Positions 43,624 to 51,970 of a stretch of 64,000 nucleotides of DNA are shown here, piece by piece. The notes under the pieces are model-generated. The model saw nothing but the letters and a program-made list of their open reading frames with translations. It had not been told where the DNA came from and made no database searches. The number at the start of each line of letters is the position of its first letter. The stretch's first letter is position 1. The position numbers and the translations under genes were made by a program. The DNA is from Carnobacteriaceae bacterium zg-84 (lineage in GTDB: Bacteria > Bacillota > Bacilli > Lactobacillales > Aerococcaceae). The DNA is taken from contig CP059430.1 of the NCBI GenBank assembly GCA_013874835.1, forward strand, positions 886,864-950,863. Reading direction: 5' to 3'.

Positions 43624-45939
43624 TCAAGAACACGACTTAGGTACGTAAAAATATTGCGGTCCGTAAATCGAGAAACGCTTCTTCTGATGTTCACGAATCC
43701 AACCTAGTTTTATTAAAATAGAAATGATGTCGTTTGAGTCGGTACGTTTAATGTTGGCGCGCTCTTTTCCAAAACACTCACACCAAATTTCCAAAGTACA
43801 AACAGAATCACGCACGACAATACCTTTATGGTTCACATCACCAAATTCAGATTCTCCATTAATGTAATTTCTACGCTCGTACAGACTCATTGTATGCCAA
43901 TTTTCAGGTAGCAATAAATCAAGATAATCCTTCACTAACCCTTCACGTTCGTCTGCTTCCATGGCTTCACGCTGTTCTTCTTTGGCCAGTAACACTTGCT
44001 TTTCATCAAGATAAAGTTTTTCACCGGCATCAACATACTGTTTAACCTCTGCCCAAATTTGCGACACATCCTCACTCGTTAATGCCCACGATTGTTTATT
44101 GCCATTACCGTTCACTTGAACAGGCCAAAAACGTCGATTGCCTGTGGTATCTCGCAAATACCCAGTTTCTGCATTCGTTGTCCCAATAAAAATACACTGC
44201 CGCGGATGTTGTGTGGCACGTCTGCCAAAGGCTGCACGGTAGACATCATTTTGTCTAGATAAAAATGAACGTAATGTCTCTACTTCTGCTTTTCGAAGTC
44301 CTGCCAACTCACCGATTTCTAATATCCAATACCCTTGTAATTTCTCCGCAGCAGTTTTATCCTTAGTATCCGACAAATGTAAACTATCAGAAAACCACTC
44401 ACCGGCTAATTTGGAAATTAAGGTTGATTTACCTACTCCTTGTGGACCATTTAACACAAGCATCGTATCAAATTTGCATCCGGGTTGTTGAACTCGTTTC
44501 ACAGCAGCGCACAACATTTTTCGTGTTATAGCTCTTACATATTCATTATCTGGTGCTCCAAGATAGTCAATTAATAAGGTATCCACTCGTTCAATTTTAT
44601 CCCACTCAGGCAAGGCTTCCAGATAGTCACGAATGGGATGATAACTACGGTCATCTGTGATTTTTGTTACGGCAATGTCGTAGTTACGACTAGAAAAAGT
44701 CCCATACGTTAAATCAATATAAGAAATCAATTGTGCATCATCGGCATCCCGCCAATATTTAGACGGGTGTTTCCATGGCACACTTCCTTTAATCTCCATG
44801 CCATCAAGTAATTGATTGAAAACGAGCGATTTTAGGTTGTCATCATTCTCTAATATCAACATCAAGTTTCGCAGTGTATTTTCAATAACACCTGTTTTTT
44901 GATGGTAGGTTAGCTTTTTCATCCAATCGTCATCACTTGAAAAATCAAGAATGGCTTGTTGCTTTCGCTCTTCTAACAGTGTGCGTTTAACGGCATCATC
45001 TTGACTGGCAAACACCCACATGTCCTTTTTATCGTCATCTCCAAACTTATGAACACGCACTAAATCAAAAGCGTTTAGTAATTTACCACCTGCTGGGTCA
45101 CTCGCATGATGGCTATACACAAACTTATCATCATACACCACCACACCTGCACTTGACTCTGAGCCGACATGATCATAGCGATTCGGTATAGTAGTCGATT
45201 GGTAGATATCGGATAGAAATGTGTCAATCGTTTCAGTGATACTATACGTACGACAAAAAGCACCCACTATTCCTTCTTTTTCAAGTGGGTCTTTTTGTGT
45301 CTTATCATTCGTCTTAATGACTTGTGATTCTTTTGACGATACTGGCCATGTTGTTATATCCGTCCAATCATCGTATTTCGTAAGAACATCATCAGGATTG
45401 AGTAACGGCCCCTCTTGTACGTCAAATAGATAATCACCATCTTTAGACACAGATGGCCAATACATCAAACGTTCCACATCATAAGTTGTCACATCAAACA
45501 AATCGATGCCTATCTCTTTAGCCAGCATACGAGCCACTGCACCGTATTCTTCCGGACTCACATCACGGCTTAACGGAATAATGAAACGGTAACGAGGGTT
45601 ATCTTTACGATGACTATGGGTTGAATACAATAAACAGCGATATGGAAAGAGCAAGGTTAACTCTTCCCAAATATCAACTGTCCCAAAATCCATATCTAAT
45701 GTAACCATCGAACGACTCAATACATGTCCCTTCTTACGTCTCCCTTGCTTTAAATGCCCTGCGACAAAACCACCAACATCTTTAATATCTGCTTGTTGGC
45801 TCTTAGGCATTTTTTGATACTCTGAAACACTTTCAGTGGTTATGATGGGTGTTTTTAATCGGTCACAAAACTCATCCCAAGTTATTTCACTATTTTTCCA
45901 TAATTTATCTGTTCGCTTATTCCCATACGCTATCTTCAT
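43624..45939 (-). CDS. VirE/VapE-type primase-helicase
   Basis: Replication protein of about 771 residues. The N-terminal primase-polymerase-like part has MVTLDMDFGTVDIWEEL near 80 (DxD-like), RYRFIIPLSRDVSPEEYG and YDVERLMYWPS. The C-terminal VirE/SF3 helicase has Walker A VLNGPQGVGKSTLIS near 495, LEIGELAGLRKAEVETLRSF near 530 and FIGTTNAETGYLRDTTGNRRFWPV near 580. The start at 45939 (KIAYGN) follows the usual beginning of the family; alternatives further upstream exist but lack better RBS. The C-terminus ends at one of the AGAACACGACT repeats. Confidence 0.93.
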   Translation of the reverse strand: MKIAYGNKRTDKLWKNSEITWDEFCDRLKTPIITTESVSEYQKMPKSQQADIKDVGGFVAGHLKQGRRKKGHVLSRSMVTLDMDFGTVDIWEELTLLFPYRCLLYSTHSHRKDNPRYRFIIPLSRDVSPEEYGAVARMLAKEIGIDLFDVTTYDVERLMYWPSVSKDGDYLFDVQEGPLLNPDDVLTKYDDWTDITTWPVSSKESQVIKTNDKTQKDPLEKEGIVGAFCRTYSITETIDTFLSDIYQSTTIPNRYDHVGSESSAGVVVYDDKFVYSHHASDPAGGKLLNAFDLVRVHKFGDDDKKDMWVFASQDDAVKRTLLEERKQQAILDFSSDDDWMKKLTYHQKTGVIENTLRNLMLILENDDNLKSLVFNQLLDGMEIKGSVPWKHPSKYWRDADDAQLISYIDLTYGTFSSRNYDIAVTKITDDRSYHPIRDYLEALPEWDKIERVDTLLIDYLGAPDNEYVRAITRKMLCAAVKRVQQPGCKFDTMLVLNGPQGVGKSTLISKLAGEWFSDSLHLSDTKDKTAAEKLQGYWILEIGELAGLRKAEVETLRSFLSRQNDVYRAAFGRRATQHPRQCIFIGTTNAETGYLRDTTGNRRFWPVQVNGNGNKQSWALTSEDVSQIWAEVKQYVDAGEKLYLDEKQVLLAKEEQREAMEADEREGLVKDYLDLLLPENWHTMSLYERRNYINGESEFGDVNHKGIVVRDSVCTLEIWCECFGKERANIKRTDSNDIISILIKLGWIREHQKKRFSIYGPQYFYVPKSCS

Positions 45940-46297
45940 CAACTGATTCACACTCCTCATTGAAATATCTAATCGGTTGTCGTCTACGTTTTGCGACAAT
46001 TAACTCTTCTTTCATGCCGTCAGTTATACGATTGCCAAACACCCATACTTCCTGACACTTGCCAAGCATGATAATATCCATTGCCATCGCATCTTCCCGA
46101 TGTTTCTCCTCGTCAAGAAATGGGAAGAGTACATGTGGTGTAATCGGTAAGTTCCCTTTTTGATAAGCAAAATTGGCATACCGTATGGCATTGTGAATGT
46201 GTTTTTCTGTATCACCTCGATACGGTGCACAGATATAGACAAGCGGCTTAAAGGCTTGTTGCTTTTCTGCCATGATGCGTTTAGTTGATTTTCCCAT
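45917..46297 (-). CDS. DUF4406/nucleoside 2-deoxyribosyltransferase-like protein
   Basis: Protein of 126 residues. PLVYICAPYRGDTEKHIHNAIRYA and HVLFPFLDEEKHREDAMAMDIIMLGKCQEVWVFG match the DUF4406 family, a Rossmann-like fold related to nucleoside deoxyribosyltransferases. Function in the phage is unknown; nucleotide-related activity is inferred. It overlaps the primase gene and the upstream small gene. Confidence 0.85.
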   Translation of the reverse strand: MGKSTKRIMAEKQQAFKPLVYICAPYRGDTEKHIHNAIRYANFAYQKGNLPITPHVLFPFLDEEKHREDAMAMDIIMLGKCQEVWVFGNRITDGMKEELIVAKRRRQPIRYFNEECESVDEDSVWE

Positions 46298-46442
46298 ATT
46301 CTTCCTCCCATTTCACTTTGTACCATTCTAGGTGCTTTTTACAATCTTCATCATTTGGAAAGGCAACTAGTAAACCTACCTCCACCTTTTGTAGCACTTC
46401 AGTTTTATCAGCAAAAATACCGAATTCATTTTTTGTTTTCAT
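46281..46442 (-). CDS. Small acidic protein of unknown function (53 aa)
   Basis: A 53-codon frame begins with MKTKNEFGIFADK and ends EEEYGKIN. Its ATG has AAGGGGG upstream, and it overlaps the next gene by 17 bp, as usual in this operon. It has a phage-like composition (VEVGLLVAFPNDEDCKKHLEW). No family recognised. Confidence 0.6.
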   Translation of the reverse strand: MKTKNEFGIFADKTEVLQKVEVGLLVAFPNDEDCKKHLEWYKVKWEEEYGKIN

Positions 46443-46446
46443 GGTC

Positions 46447-46644
46447 TTACCCCCTTAGCTTTTTAGTACAGGCAGTACATACCACAGCAGTAGAAAATAA
46501 ATCACTATCTTTTTCTGATAAGACTTCCGCCAAATCTACACTAAACTCGACACCACAATATGGACACCTTGTAAACACATTTTCGTCATGAATGTCTATG
46601 GTTAGTTCTAAGTCATTGCCAACTTTTTGCTTAATATAAAACAT
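46447..46644 (-). CDS. Small zinc-ribbon protein
   Basis: Protein of 65 residues with two CxxC pairs: RCPYCG and VCTAC, about 30 residues apart. It probably binds zinc and perhaps nucleic acid. Its leader contains an 8-bp inverted repeat sequestering the AAAGGAG (46654-46701). Confidence 0.7.
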   Translation of the reverse strand: MFYIKQKVGNDLELTIDIHDENVFTRCPYCGVEFSVDLAEVLSEKDSDLFSTAVVCTACTKKLRG

Positions 46645-46653
46645 ATCGTTTCT

Positions 46654-46735
46654 CCTTTATCATGTTGTATTTGAAGAAGTGATTCCTTCACTAGATAAAG
46701 GACAAAAACAAATTGTTTAAGTACCAAATATCAAA
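46654..46735 (-). promoter_or_regulatory. Leader motif with RBS-sequestering hairpin (copy B)
   Basis: Minus strand TTGGTACTTAAAC-N11-GTCCTTTATC. The CCTTTATC (46694-46701) pairs exactly with GATAAAGG (46654-46661), which overlaps the ribosome-binding site of the zinc-ribbon gene. Within the loop a second hairpin AGTGA-AGGAA-TCACT is possible. The leading motif sits in an open frame (VLKQFVFVLYL) that continues into the RBS, as in translation attenuators. Related to copy A (16807) and the element before 50981. Confidence 0.6.
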
Positions 46736-46738
46736 AAA

Positions 46739-46763
46739 AGTGAGAAATGATTCTCACTCTTTT
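46739..46763. terminator. Terminator overlapping the end of the DNA polymerase gene
   Basis: The stem GTGAGAATCATTTCTCAC with T-runs on both strands overlaps the polymerase stop at 46754. Confidence 0.8.
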
Positions 46764-48673
46764 TTATAAAATTCACAAGTATAGCCATCTGCATCTAAAA
46801 TCAACCCAGTTGCCCACGGTGGTACTTGACTCATGATGCAACAGATGTCATCTAAAGAAGCGTTTGTTGCTTCAATAATGACTTCATCATGGACATGCGC
46901 AACAATTTGATAGTCTTTTAAGTTCATCATGGCATACATCAAAATATCTCGTGCAATCGCTTGAACAATATTTTCAACAAACTTTGGTCCGTAGCTTTCA
47001 ATACGCTCCCATTTTTTAGTTGCACCTACACCATCATAGGTGACAGACTCTCCACCGAATGTATTCTCACCAATACGTGGTTTTATATAGGTTAGTTTCC
47101 GTCCACTTGGCAGATGAATGAAAAGCATACCACTTTGGTAACTGAACGTTATCCCATGCGTTCGAGTGATCCTTCTTTCTTTAACCGTTTCTTTGACACA
47201 CTTATCAACTGCCCACCATAACTGCACGATATTTGGATTAGATCCTCGCCACGCATTCACAAGTGGTTGAAGTTCTTCTGGTTTAAGCCCCGTTTCAAGA
47301 GCACCCATCGCAGTTAAAGCTCCAACTGAACCACCGTAACCACAGGCTAATTCGGCAATCTTCCCTTTCTGCCTTAATTCACTGTTCACTCCGTGTTTTT
47401 CAACAGGTACACCAAACATCTGACTTGCCGACATACAATAAATGTCTCCACCTTGTTTAAATAGATCCTCTCGCCACGTTTCTTTGGCTAACCATGCGAT
47501 AACGCGCGCTTCAATCGCTGAGAAGTCTACGACATAAAACAACCCATTCGGGATAAACGCTGTCCGAATCAATTCGGATAAAACGTTAGACGTATCATCA
47601 TAAAGGATACTCAACGCTTCCATGTTGCCTTGTTTGACAAGTGCTCTTGCTTCTTTTAAATCGGATATGTGGTTCTGAGGAAGATTTTGTAGTTGTACCA
47701 ATCTGCCACTAAATCGCCCAGTACAATTCGCACCTAGAAACTGAAACATGCCTCGACAACGATTATCCTTACAAGCCACATCTTGCATGGCTTGATATTT
47801 TTTAACAGATGGTTTGGCGAGTTGTTGTCTTAGTTGCAATACTCTATTGACTGTACCGGTCGTGGTTTCAAGCAATGTATTGACTGCCTTTTTATCTAAA
47901 CTGCTAACGTCTAATCCCTGGTCGTTTAACCACTGTGATAATTGTATGACTGAATTGGGATTATCTAAATGGGTAAGGCGTTGTTGTTCTGCTAATAACA
48001 AACATCGATTTTGTTCATCTATTTGAATAGCTTGTTGGACAAAATCACGATCAATTTGAATACCACGGTCATTAATGCTTTGATCTAATACATACTCATC
48101 CCATATAAAGTCTGGTACTTGAAACTTGTTTAGTTTGTTGGCTATCGCCATTTCAACTGCCACATCACGTTTATTATAGGCTTTAAATTGTATCCATTTA
48201 TCCTCATCATGATAAAAGAAGTTTCGTGTTCTGTGTCCATTTGTCTTTGTTGGTTGGCATGGTACACAAAAATATCGGATGAACTCTTTGCCTGTTTTTA
48301 GCTTTTGTTCGTCTAATCCTAAAACTGCTCCCACTCCTTCAAGAGATAAAGGTAACCCCATGTAAGCAGACCACACCATCGTACATCGCCAAGCAGATGG
48401 ATTTAAATAAACACCTAAATACCGAGATAAACATACCCGTTCAAACTGTGCATTAAATGCCCATTTCAAAACCGTATCATCTTTTATGGCGTCTATAATC
48501 TCTTGTGGGATTGTTTCACCTCTTGCCAAATCAACCACTTGCACATCCCCGTCATCTACTGCATAGGCAAAAAGGAGGACGTCAAAGTCCTCACTCTCTG
48601 CGTATTTGTAAACACCTGATTTCGTCAAGTTCACACTAGAAAACGACTCAATATCAATGTTTAGCTTTCTCAT
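46754..48673 (-). CDS. Phage DNA polymerase, family A
   Basis: Replicative polymerase of 639 residues. The 3'-5' exonuclease domain has LNIDIESFSSVNL near 4 (DxE). Pol motif A is VVDFSAIEARVIAWLA near 385, motif B RQKGKIAELACGYGG near 432, and motif C AHVHDEVIIEA near 595. The layout resembles the T7/SPO1-like phage polymerases without a 5'-3' nuclease. It is followed by a strong terminator. Preceded by two small membrane genes. Confidence 0.95.
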   Translation of the reverse strand: MRKLNIDIESFSSVNLTKSGVYKYAESEDFDVLLFAYAVDDGDVQVVDLARGETIPQEIIDAIKDDTVLKWAFNAQFERVCLSRYLGVYLNPSAWRCTMVWSAYMGLPLSLEGVGAVLGLDEQKLKTGKEFIRYFCVPCQPTKTNGHRTRNFFYHDEDKWIQFKAYNKRDVAVEMAIANKLNKFQVPDFIWDEYVLDQSINDRGIQIDRDFVQQAIQIDEQNRCLLLAEQQRLTHLDNPNSVIQLSQWLNDQGLDVSSLDKKAVNTLLETTTGTVNRVLQLRQQLAKPSVKKYQAMQDVACKDNRCRGMFQFLGANCTGRFSGRLVQLQNLPQNHISDLKEARALVKQGNMEALSILYDDTSNVLSELIRTAFIPNGLFYVVDFSAIEARVIAWLAKETWREDLFKQGGDIYCMSASQMFGVPVEKHGVNSELRQKGKIAELACGYGGSVGALTAMGALETGLKPEELQPLVNAWRGSNPNIVQLWWAVDKCVKETVKERRITRTHGITFSYQSGMLFIHLPSGRKLTYIKPRIGENTFGGESVTYDGVGATKKWERIESYGPKFVENIVQAIARDILMYAMMNLKDYQIVAHVHDEVIIEATNASLDDICCIMSQVPPWATGLILDADGYTCEFYKKE

Positions 48674-48776
48674 TTAATTGTTCCTTTACATACAAATACA
48701 AATCTAATAATCGTTTGACCACAAACTCCACAACTAAAACACCCACTGCCACCAAGATAAAGTTTTCCATGCTCAT
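48654..48776 (-). CDS. Small single-pass membrane protein (40 aa)
   Basis: A 40-codon frame with ENFILVAVGVLVVEFVVKRLL as a membrane helix and a charged tail (YVKEQLNEKAKH). The start has GGGAG upstream and overlaps the previous gene's stop (ATGA). It overlaps the DNA polymerase start by 20 bp. Role unknown. Confidence 0.55.
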   Translation of the reverse strand: MSMENFILVAVGVLVVEFVVKRLLDLYLYVKEQLNEKAKH

Positions 48777-48898
48777 TTTCTTTTTCTCCCTTTCCACTTG
48801 TCAATCCAGTCACACATAATATGTATCCACGATGCGATAACAATAGCCACCGCCACACCAAAACACATCATGAGCATAAATCTATCCATCTCTGTCAT
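48773..48898 (-). CDS. Small single-pass membrane protein (41 aa)
   Basis: A 41-codon frame beginning MTEMDRFMLMMCFGVAVAIV: a short N-terminus, a hydrophobic helix of about 20 residues, then a basic tail (IDKWKGRKRK). RBS GGGAGG. It overlaps the next small membrane gene by 4 bp. The pair lies between DUF2815 and polymerase genes. Confidence 0.6.
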   Translation of the reverse strand: MTEMDRFMLMMCFGVAVAIVIASWIHIMCDWIDKWKGRKRK

Positions 48899-48911
48899 GT
48901 CACATTCCTCC

Positions 48912-49451
48912 CTAAGCTAAGAAATCATCATCTGTAATAGTGGTGAAATCATCACTCGCACTACTACGTCCACCTAAGGGTTCACCGTCTTTTACTTTTT
49001 GGATGTTTCCTAAACCACAAGCAATTCCTTTGTTGCCGTTAGAATTAAATGCATAGAATGATAATGACACACGCGCGTAACATCCAGAATATACGTCATG
49101 ACGATCCAAAATTGGCTGTACATTCATATCCACGATTTGTGGTTTGGTTAGTGAGTTCGCATTAATAAAGTAATGCCCTTTATACGCTTCATCGTCACGT
49201 TCGATATCTCCATCACGAAGGGGCGTTTTAATGGCTGCTTTATTCGGTTTCTTACCACCAAACTTCGCAATCCCCTCTTCAATAGCTGCATCGATGGCTT
49301 GTTCGATTTTCTGTAAAGTAGCTAAGTCATCTTTAGGAATTAATACGGACACTGAATATTTTTCAGCACCACCATTAATCGACTTAGGTTCCCACCCATT
49401 AAAATAAGATAATCTTGTATTTAATCCTGTGATTACTTTTGTTTGTTTCAT
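48912..49451 (-). CDS. DUF2815 (ssDNA-binding-like) protein
   Basis: Protein of about 179 residues. KVITGLNTRLSYFNGWEPKS and EKYSVSVLIPKDD at the start, and CYARVSLSFYAFNSNGNKGIACGLGNIQKV in the C-terminal half are DUF2815 signatures; the family is considered an OB-fold ssDNA-binding substitute in phages. An acidic tail (DDFTTITDDDFLA) fits an SSB-like partner-binding tip. The start at 49451 has GGAGG upstream. Confidence 0.9.
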   Translation of the reverse strand: MKQTKVITGLNTRLSYFNGWEPKSINGGAEKYSVSVLIPKDDLATLQKIEQAIDAAIEEGIAKFGGKKPNKAAIKTPLRDGDIERDDEAYKGHYFINANSLTKPQIVDMNVQPILDRHDVYSGCYARVSLSFYAFNSNGNKGIACGLGNIQKVKDGEPLGGRSSASDDFTTITDDDFLA

Positions 49452-49452
49452 A

Positions 49453-50577
49453 TTATTTTTCCTCCGTAAATTCATCTTTTGCTTGTGTTAGATTGATTGC
49501 TCTACGCTTATCACTTTCTGGTACTAATACAGGTGTTCCAGCAGGTTTGACAATCAGTGTTTTAAATAGTTCTTCAAATGTTGTTTTACCCATTAACTTT
49601 TGTAAATCGGTCATAGACAATAGGGATTGTTTATAAATATTATCATACCCATTTGCTTTTGCGATTTGTGCGACTTTTTCTTCATCCGTAAATTTGCGAA
49701 CCGTTCGACCTGCCACTAATTTGAAACCGTCCCATGCCTTGCCACTTTTAATCGCTACTTCAGTTGCATACGCTTTAACTTCAGTTGCCCACTTAGCTAA
49801 ATCATCCACATGATGAAGGACTTCTTCCACTTCGGCATCGGTTAATAAATGTGGCGACTTCAATTCAAAACGGTCTAACTTTTTATGGTGGTCATACCTG
49901 GCACGCAGTACGACACCACAATTTGAAAACTGACACCAAGGTCCATACTCAATGACACCTTTGCCTTCAAATGCCAATTCAGCTTTTTCTTTCAGTTCTG
50001 TTTCTGCCCATTCCATCAATTTTTTGGTTGACATCGTATCTGTTGATACATTATATTTTCTCGGTTGAAAGATGGTCATCACCACTTCTTCCATGTCATA
50101 TAAGGCGTCATATAATTTTAATGCCCCTAGTGCATACAGTTTCATCTGTGGATTATCAACTGCCGATACGTCAACACCACGTCCATACTTAAAGTCAATA
50201 ATGTGTATTTTTTTATCCGACACGATGACACAATCCCCCGTACCAAATCCTTCTGGCACATAGTCTGAAAAGTCCAGACGTTGTTCAATGAGTACAATCG
50301 GATCTTTGGTTGATTGTTTGATGATGTCAAGTTGTTCTAAAATGTAAGTCACATAGTCATCAGTATATTCATCCAGTTCTTTATCTGTCACTTGAATGGT
50401 TTTGTGCGACATTCCTAGTGATTTTCTAAGTTTATTTTCTGCCACAGCATGTGCTAGTGTCCCCTCATGTGCTGCTTCACTGGTTTTGTTTTCAAAATAC
50501 GACTCTAGCCTAGGCAATGGTGGACATGTTAACCAACGATGACTGCTTGATGCCGATAATAAAGCGTGGTTATTCAT
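49453..50577 (-). CDS. DUF2800 nuclease (Cas4/RecB-like)
   Basis: Protein of 374 residues. The nuclease core includes EAAHEGTLAHAVAE near 33, GTGDCVIVSDKKIHIIDFKYGRG near 117 (D, DxK) and later CGVVLRARYDHHKKLD with a Cys pair that could bind an iron-sulfur cluster. It is common before DUF2815 and polymerase in Gram-positive phages and probably acts in recombination. It overlaps the next gene by 8 bp. Confidence 0.92.
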   Translation of the reverse strand: MNNHALLSASSSHRWLTCPPLPRLESYFENKTSEAAHEGTLAHAVAENKLRKSLGMSHKTIQVTDKELDEYTDDYVTYILEQLDIIKQSTKDPIVLIEQRLDFSDYVPEGFGTGDCVIVSDKKIHIIDFKYGRGVDVSAVDNPQMKLYALGALKLYDALYDMEEVVMTIFQPRKYNVSTDTMSTKKLMEWAETELKEKAELAFEGKGVIEYGPWCQFSNCGVVLRARYDHHKKLDRFELKSPHLLTDAEVEEVLHHVDDLAKWATEVKAYATEVAIKSGKAWDGFKLVAGRTVRKFTDEEKVAQIAKANGYDNIYKQSLLSMTDLQKLMGKTTFEELFKTLIVKPAGTPVLVPESDKRRAINLTQAKDEFTEEK

Positions 50578-50863
50578 GACCTAATCCCTCCGCTTTCTTT
50601 AAAAGTGTAGGGTAATCTTGAGGTTTTACGTCACTTAACTTAGTCGCACCACATGCCGTGATGATCGCTTTGATTTCTTTGGTAAATCCTAATCGACTCT
50701 TATCCGCTAGTACCGCTCGGACATCTTCTAGTTTAATCTCTTGAACCGATGACTCCTTTGTTTGTGTCAATAAAGATGCCAAGTCAGCCTTAATAACCAT
50801 CAGTTGGTTAATGTGTTGGTCTAAGTCCAAGATGATTTGATCCAGTTGTTTTGTTTTTGCCAT
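50570..50863 (-). CDS. Conserved phage protein of unknown function (97 aa)
   Basis: Helical N-terminus (TKQLDQIILDLDQHINQLMVIKADLAS) and a C-terminal conserved block (DVRAVLADKSRLGFTKEIKAIITACGATKLSDVKPQDYP). This family commonly accompanies DUF2800 genes in phages. Function unknown. RBS AAAGGAG. Confidence 0.75.
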   Translation of the reverse strand: MAKTKQLDQIILDLDQHINQLMVIKADLASLLTQTKESSVQEIKLEDVRAVLADKSRLGFTKEIKAIITACGATKLSDVKPQDYPTLLKKAEGLGHE

Positions 50864-50981
50864 TGACGTGTTCTCCTTTCTTAACTAACATACCATTTAC
50901 TCTTTTAGTAATACGTTGATTGACTTCGTGAATTGACATCAACACTTCTGTTATGTCATCGTTAATCGTTTTTCCCATCAT
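50808..50981 (-). CDS. Small protein of unknown function (57 aa)
   Basis: A 57-codon frame starts MMGKTINDDITEVLMSIHEV with a near-perfect ribosome-binding site AAAGGAGG. It overlaps the next gene by 56 bp, long for this operon, so its C-terminus may be non-functional. A leader motif GTACTTAAAC-N11-GTCC lies upstream (about 51015-51047). Confidence 0.45.
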   Translation of the reverse strand: MMGKTINDDITEVLMSIHEVNQRITKRVNGMLVKKGEHVNGKNKTTGSNHLGLRPTH

Positions 50982-51050
50982 GAAGGTTCCTCCTTTCTAA
51001 GAAGCACTTGCCTCTCGAAAGTAATCGGACACTTCTGATGAGTTTAAGTA

Positions 51051-51569
51051 CTAGTTTTCTAAAAAATGTAATTTTAATGTTTTAATGGCATTCGTTTTTC
51101 GTTTATTCACGCCTTTTTGGCTCATGCCAACTTCTTTGCCTATAGCCGATTCCGAATATCCTTGACTAAAAAGCAACATAATCTTCTGGTCGAGTTCACT
51201 CAGTTTTTCTAATTGTGCTTTCAATTCAGATAGCAATTCTTTTTTCATAATATCGTCTTCTACACGAGATGGGTCTATAATGTCTAAGTCATACGCTTCT
51301 TTAACATACTCAACAGATACTTGTGTCATACCACGTTCTTCAAAATAGGCTTTTTTACGTTCTTCTTGTTTCAATTCGCGCCAAATCGGACGCATGTATG
51401 CGTCATATTCTTCTTTTGTACACGGAATAAGAATCACTCTCTTGGTAATATTCCCTATTTTCCACCATCTGACATCTTCTAATGTATAGCCTTTAGCCTT
51501 AATGAACCGTTTATCTTCTTCTGGATTTACTTCCATTGGGATATAGTGTTGTTTCTTTAAATTTTCCAT
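51051..51569 (-). CDS. Sigma-70 region 4-like transcription factor
   Basis: Protein of 172 residues. The C-terminal HTH LSELDQKIMLLFSQGYSESAIGKEVGMSQKGVNKRKTNAI is a sigma region 4-like domain. The N-terminal half (RFIKAKGYTLEDVRWWKIGN, YDAYMRPIWRELKQEERKKAYFEERG) is typical of the small sigma-like proteins found in conjugative elements and phages. It is the first early gene at the right end of the prophage. Its RBS is paired in a hairpin. It may activate the repeated promoter-like elements. Confidence 0.85.
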   Translation of the reverse strand: MENLKKQHYIPMEVNPEEDKRFIKAKGYTLEDVRWWKIGNITKRVILIPCTKEEYDAYMRPIWRELKQEERKKAYFEERGMTQVSVEYVKEAYDLDIIDPSRVEDDIMKKELLSELKAQLEKLSELDQKIMLLFSQGYSESAIGKEVGMSQKGVNKRKTNAIKTLKLHFLEN

Positions 51570-51579
51570 TAAAATTTCT

Positions 51580-51647
51580 CCTTTGAGTTGGGATTCATCT
51601 CAAAGGACGAGAAACAAAAAGAACCATAGTATTCAACGCACTAGGGT
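51580..51647 (-). promoter_or_regulatory. Leader of the sigma-like gene with RBS-sequestering hairpin
   Basis: A perfect 8-bp stem CCTTTGAG (51599-51606) / CTCAAAGG (51580-51587) covers the AAAGGAG. A short ORF of 10 codons (MVLFVSRPLR) ends inside the hairpin loop. This resembles translation attenuators such as those of erm and cat genes. An upstream hairpin with one mismatch precedes it. Confidence 0.55.
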
Positions 51648-51970
51648 TCTGTAACTGCACCAAATAGGCACGACAAAAACACGGAAGTGAGTTGAATTTT
51701 TTAAGATTCTAATAAACTTTTATTGTTTATTTATCTTTTAAAATTCTTTTTACTCTCGTCCGTTCTTGTAGGCCTACTTGAACTTTTATGAGATTTTTTG
51801 TGAATTATGTGTTTACTTTCGCAAATAGTATCTTTGACCCAAGATAAATATTCGTGATATACTTTACACATAATCTTTAAGTCATAATCATTATAATAAA
51901 AATACAAAAATAAAAACGGATAAAATAAGATACTTTCGTATCCCATGTCATCCGTTAGTAAGGAGAAAGT
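51648..51970. other. AT-rich intergenic region between divergent genes
   Basis: The gap of about 320 bp between the sigma-like gene (minus) and the 324-codon gene (plus) holds promoters for both, probably, but no clear consensus pair was found. Next to the plus gene is a nested hairpin: AACGGAT...ATCCGTT enclosing GATAC-TTTC-GTATC. A minus-strand frame across this region lacks a ribosome-binding site and is probably spurious. Confidence 0.5.

Noticed and set aside
48670-48861. 63-codon ORF before the DNA polymerase
   Set aside because: Two other frames in the same region carry good ribosome-binding sites and membrane helices with ATGA overlap; this one has neither.
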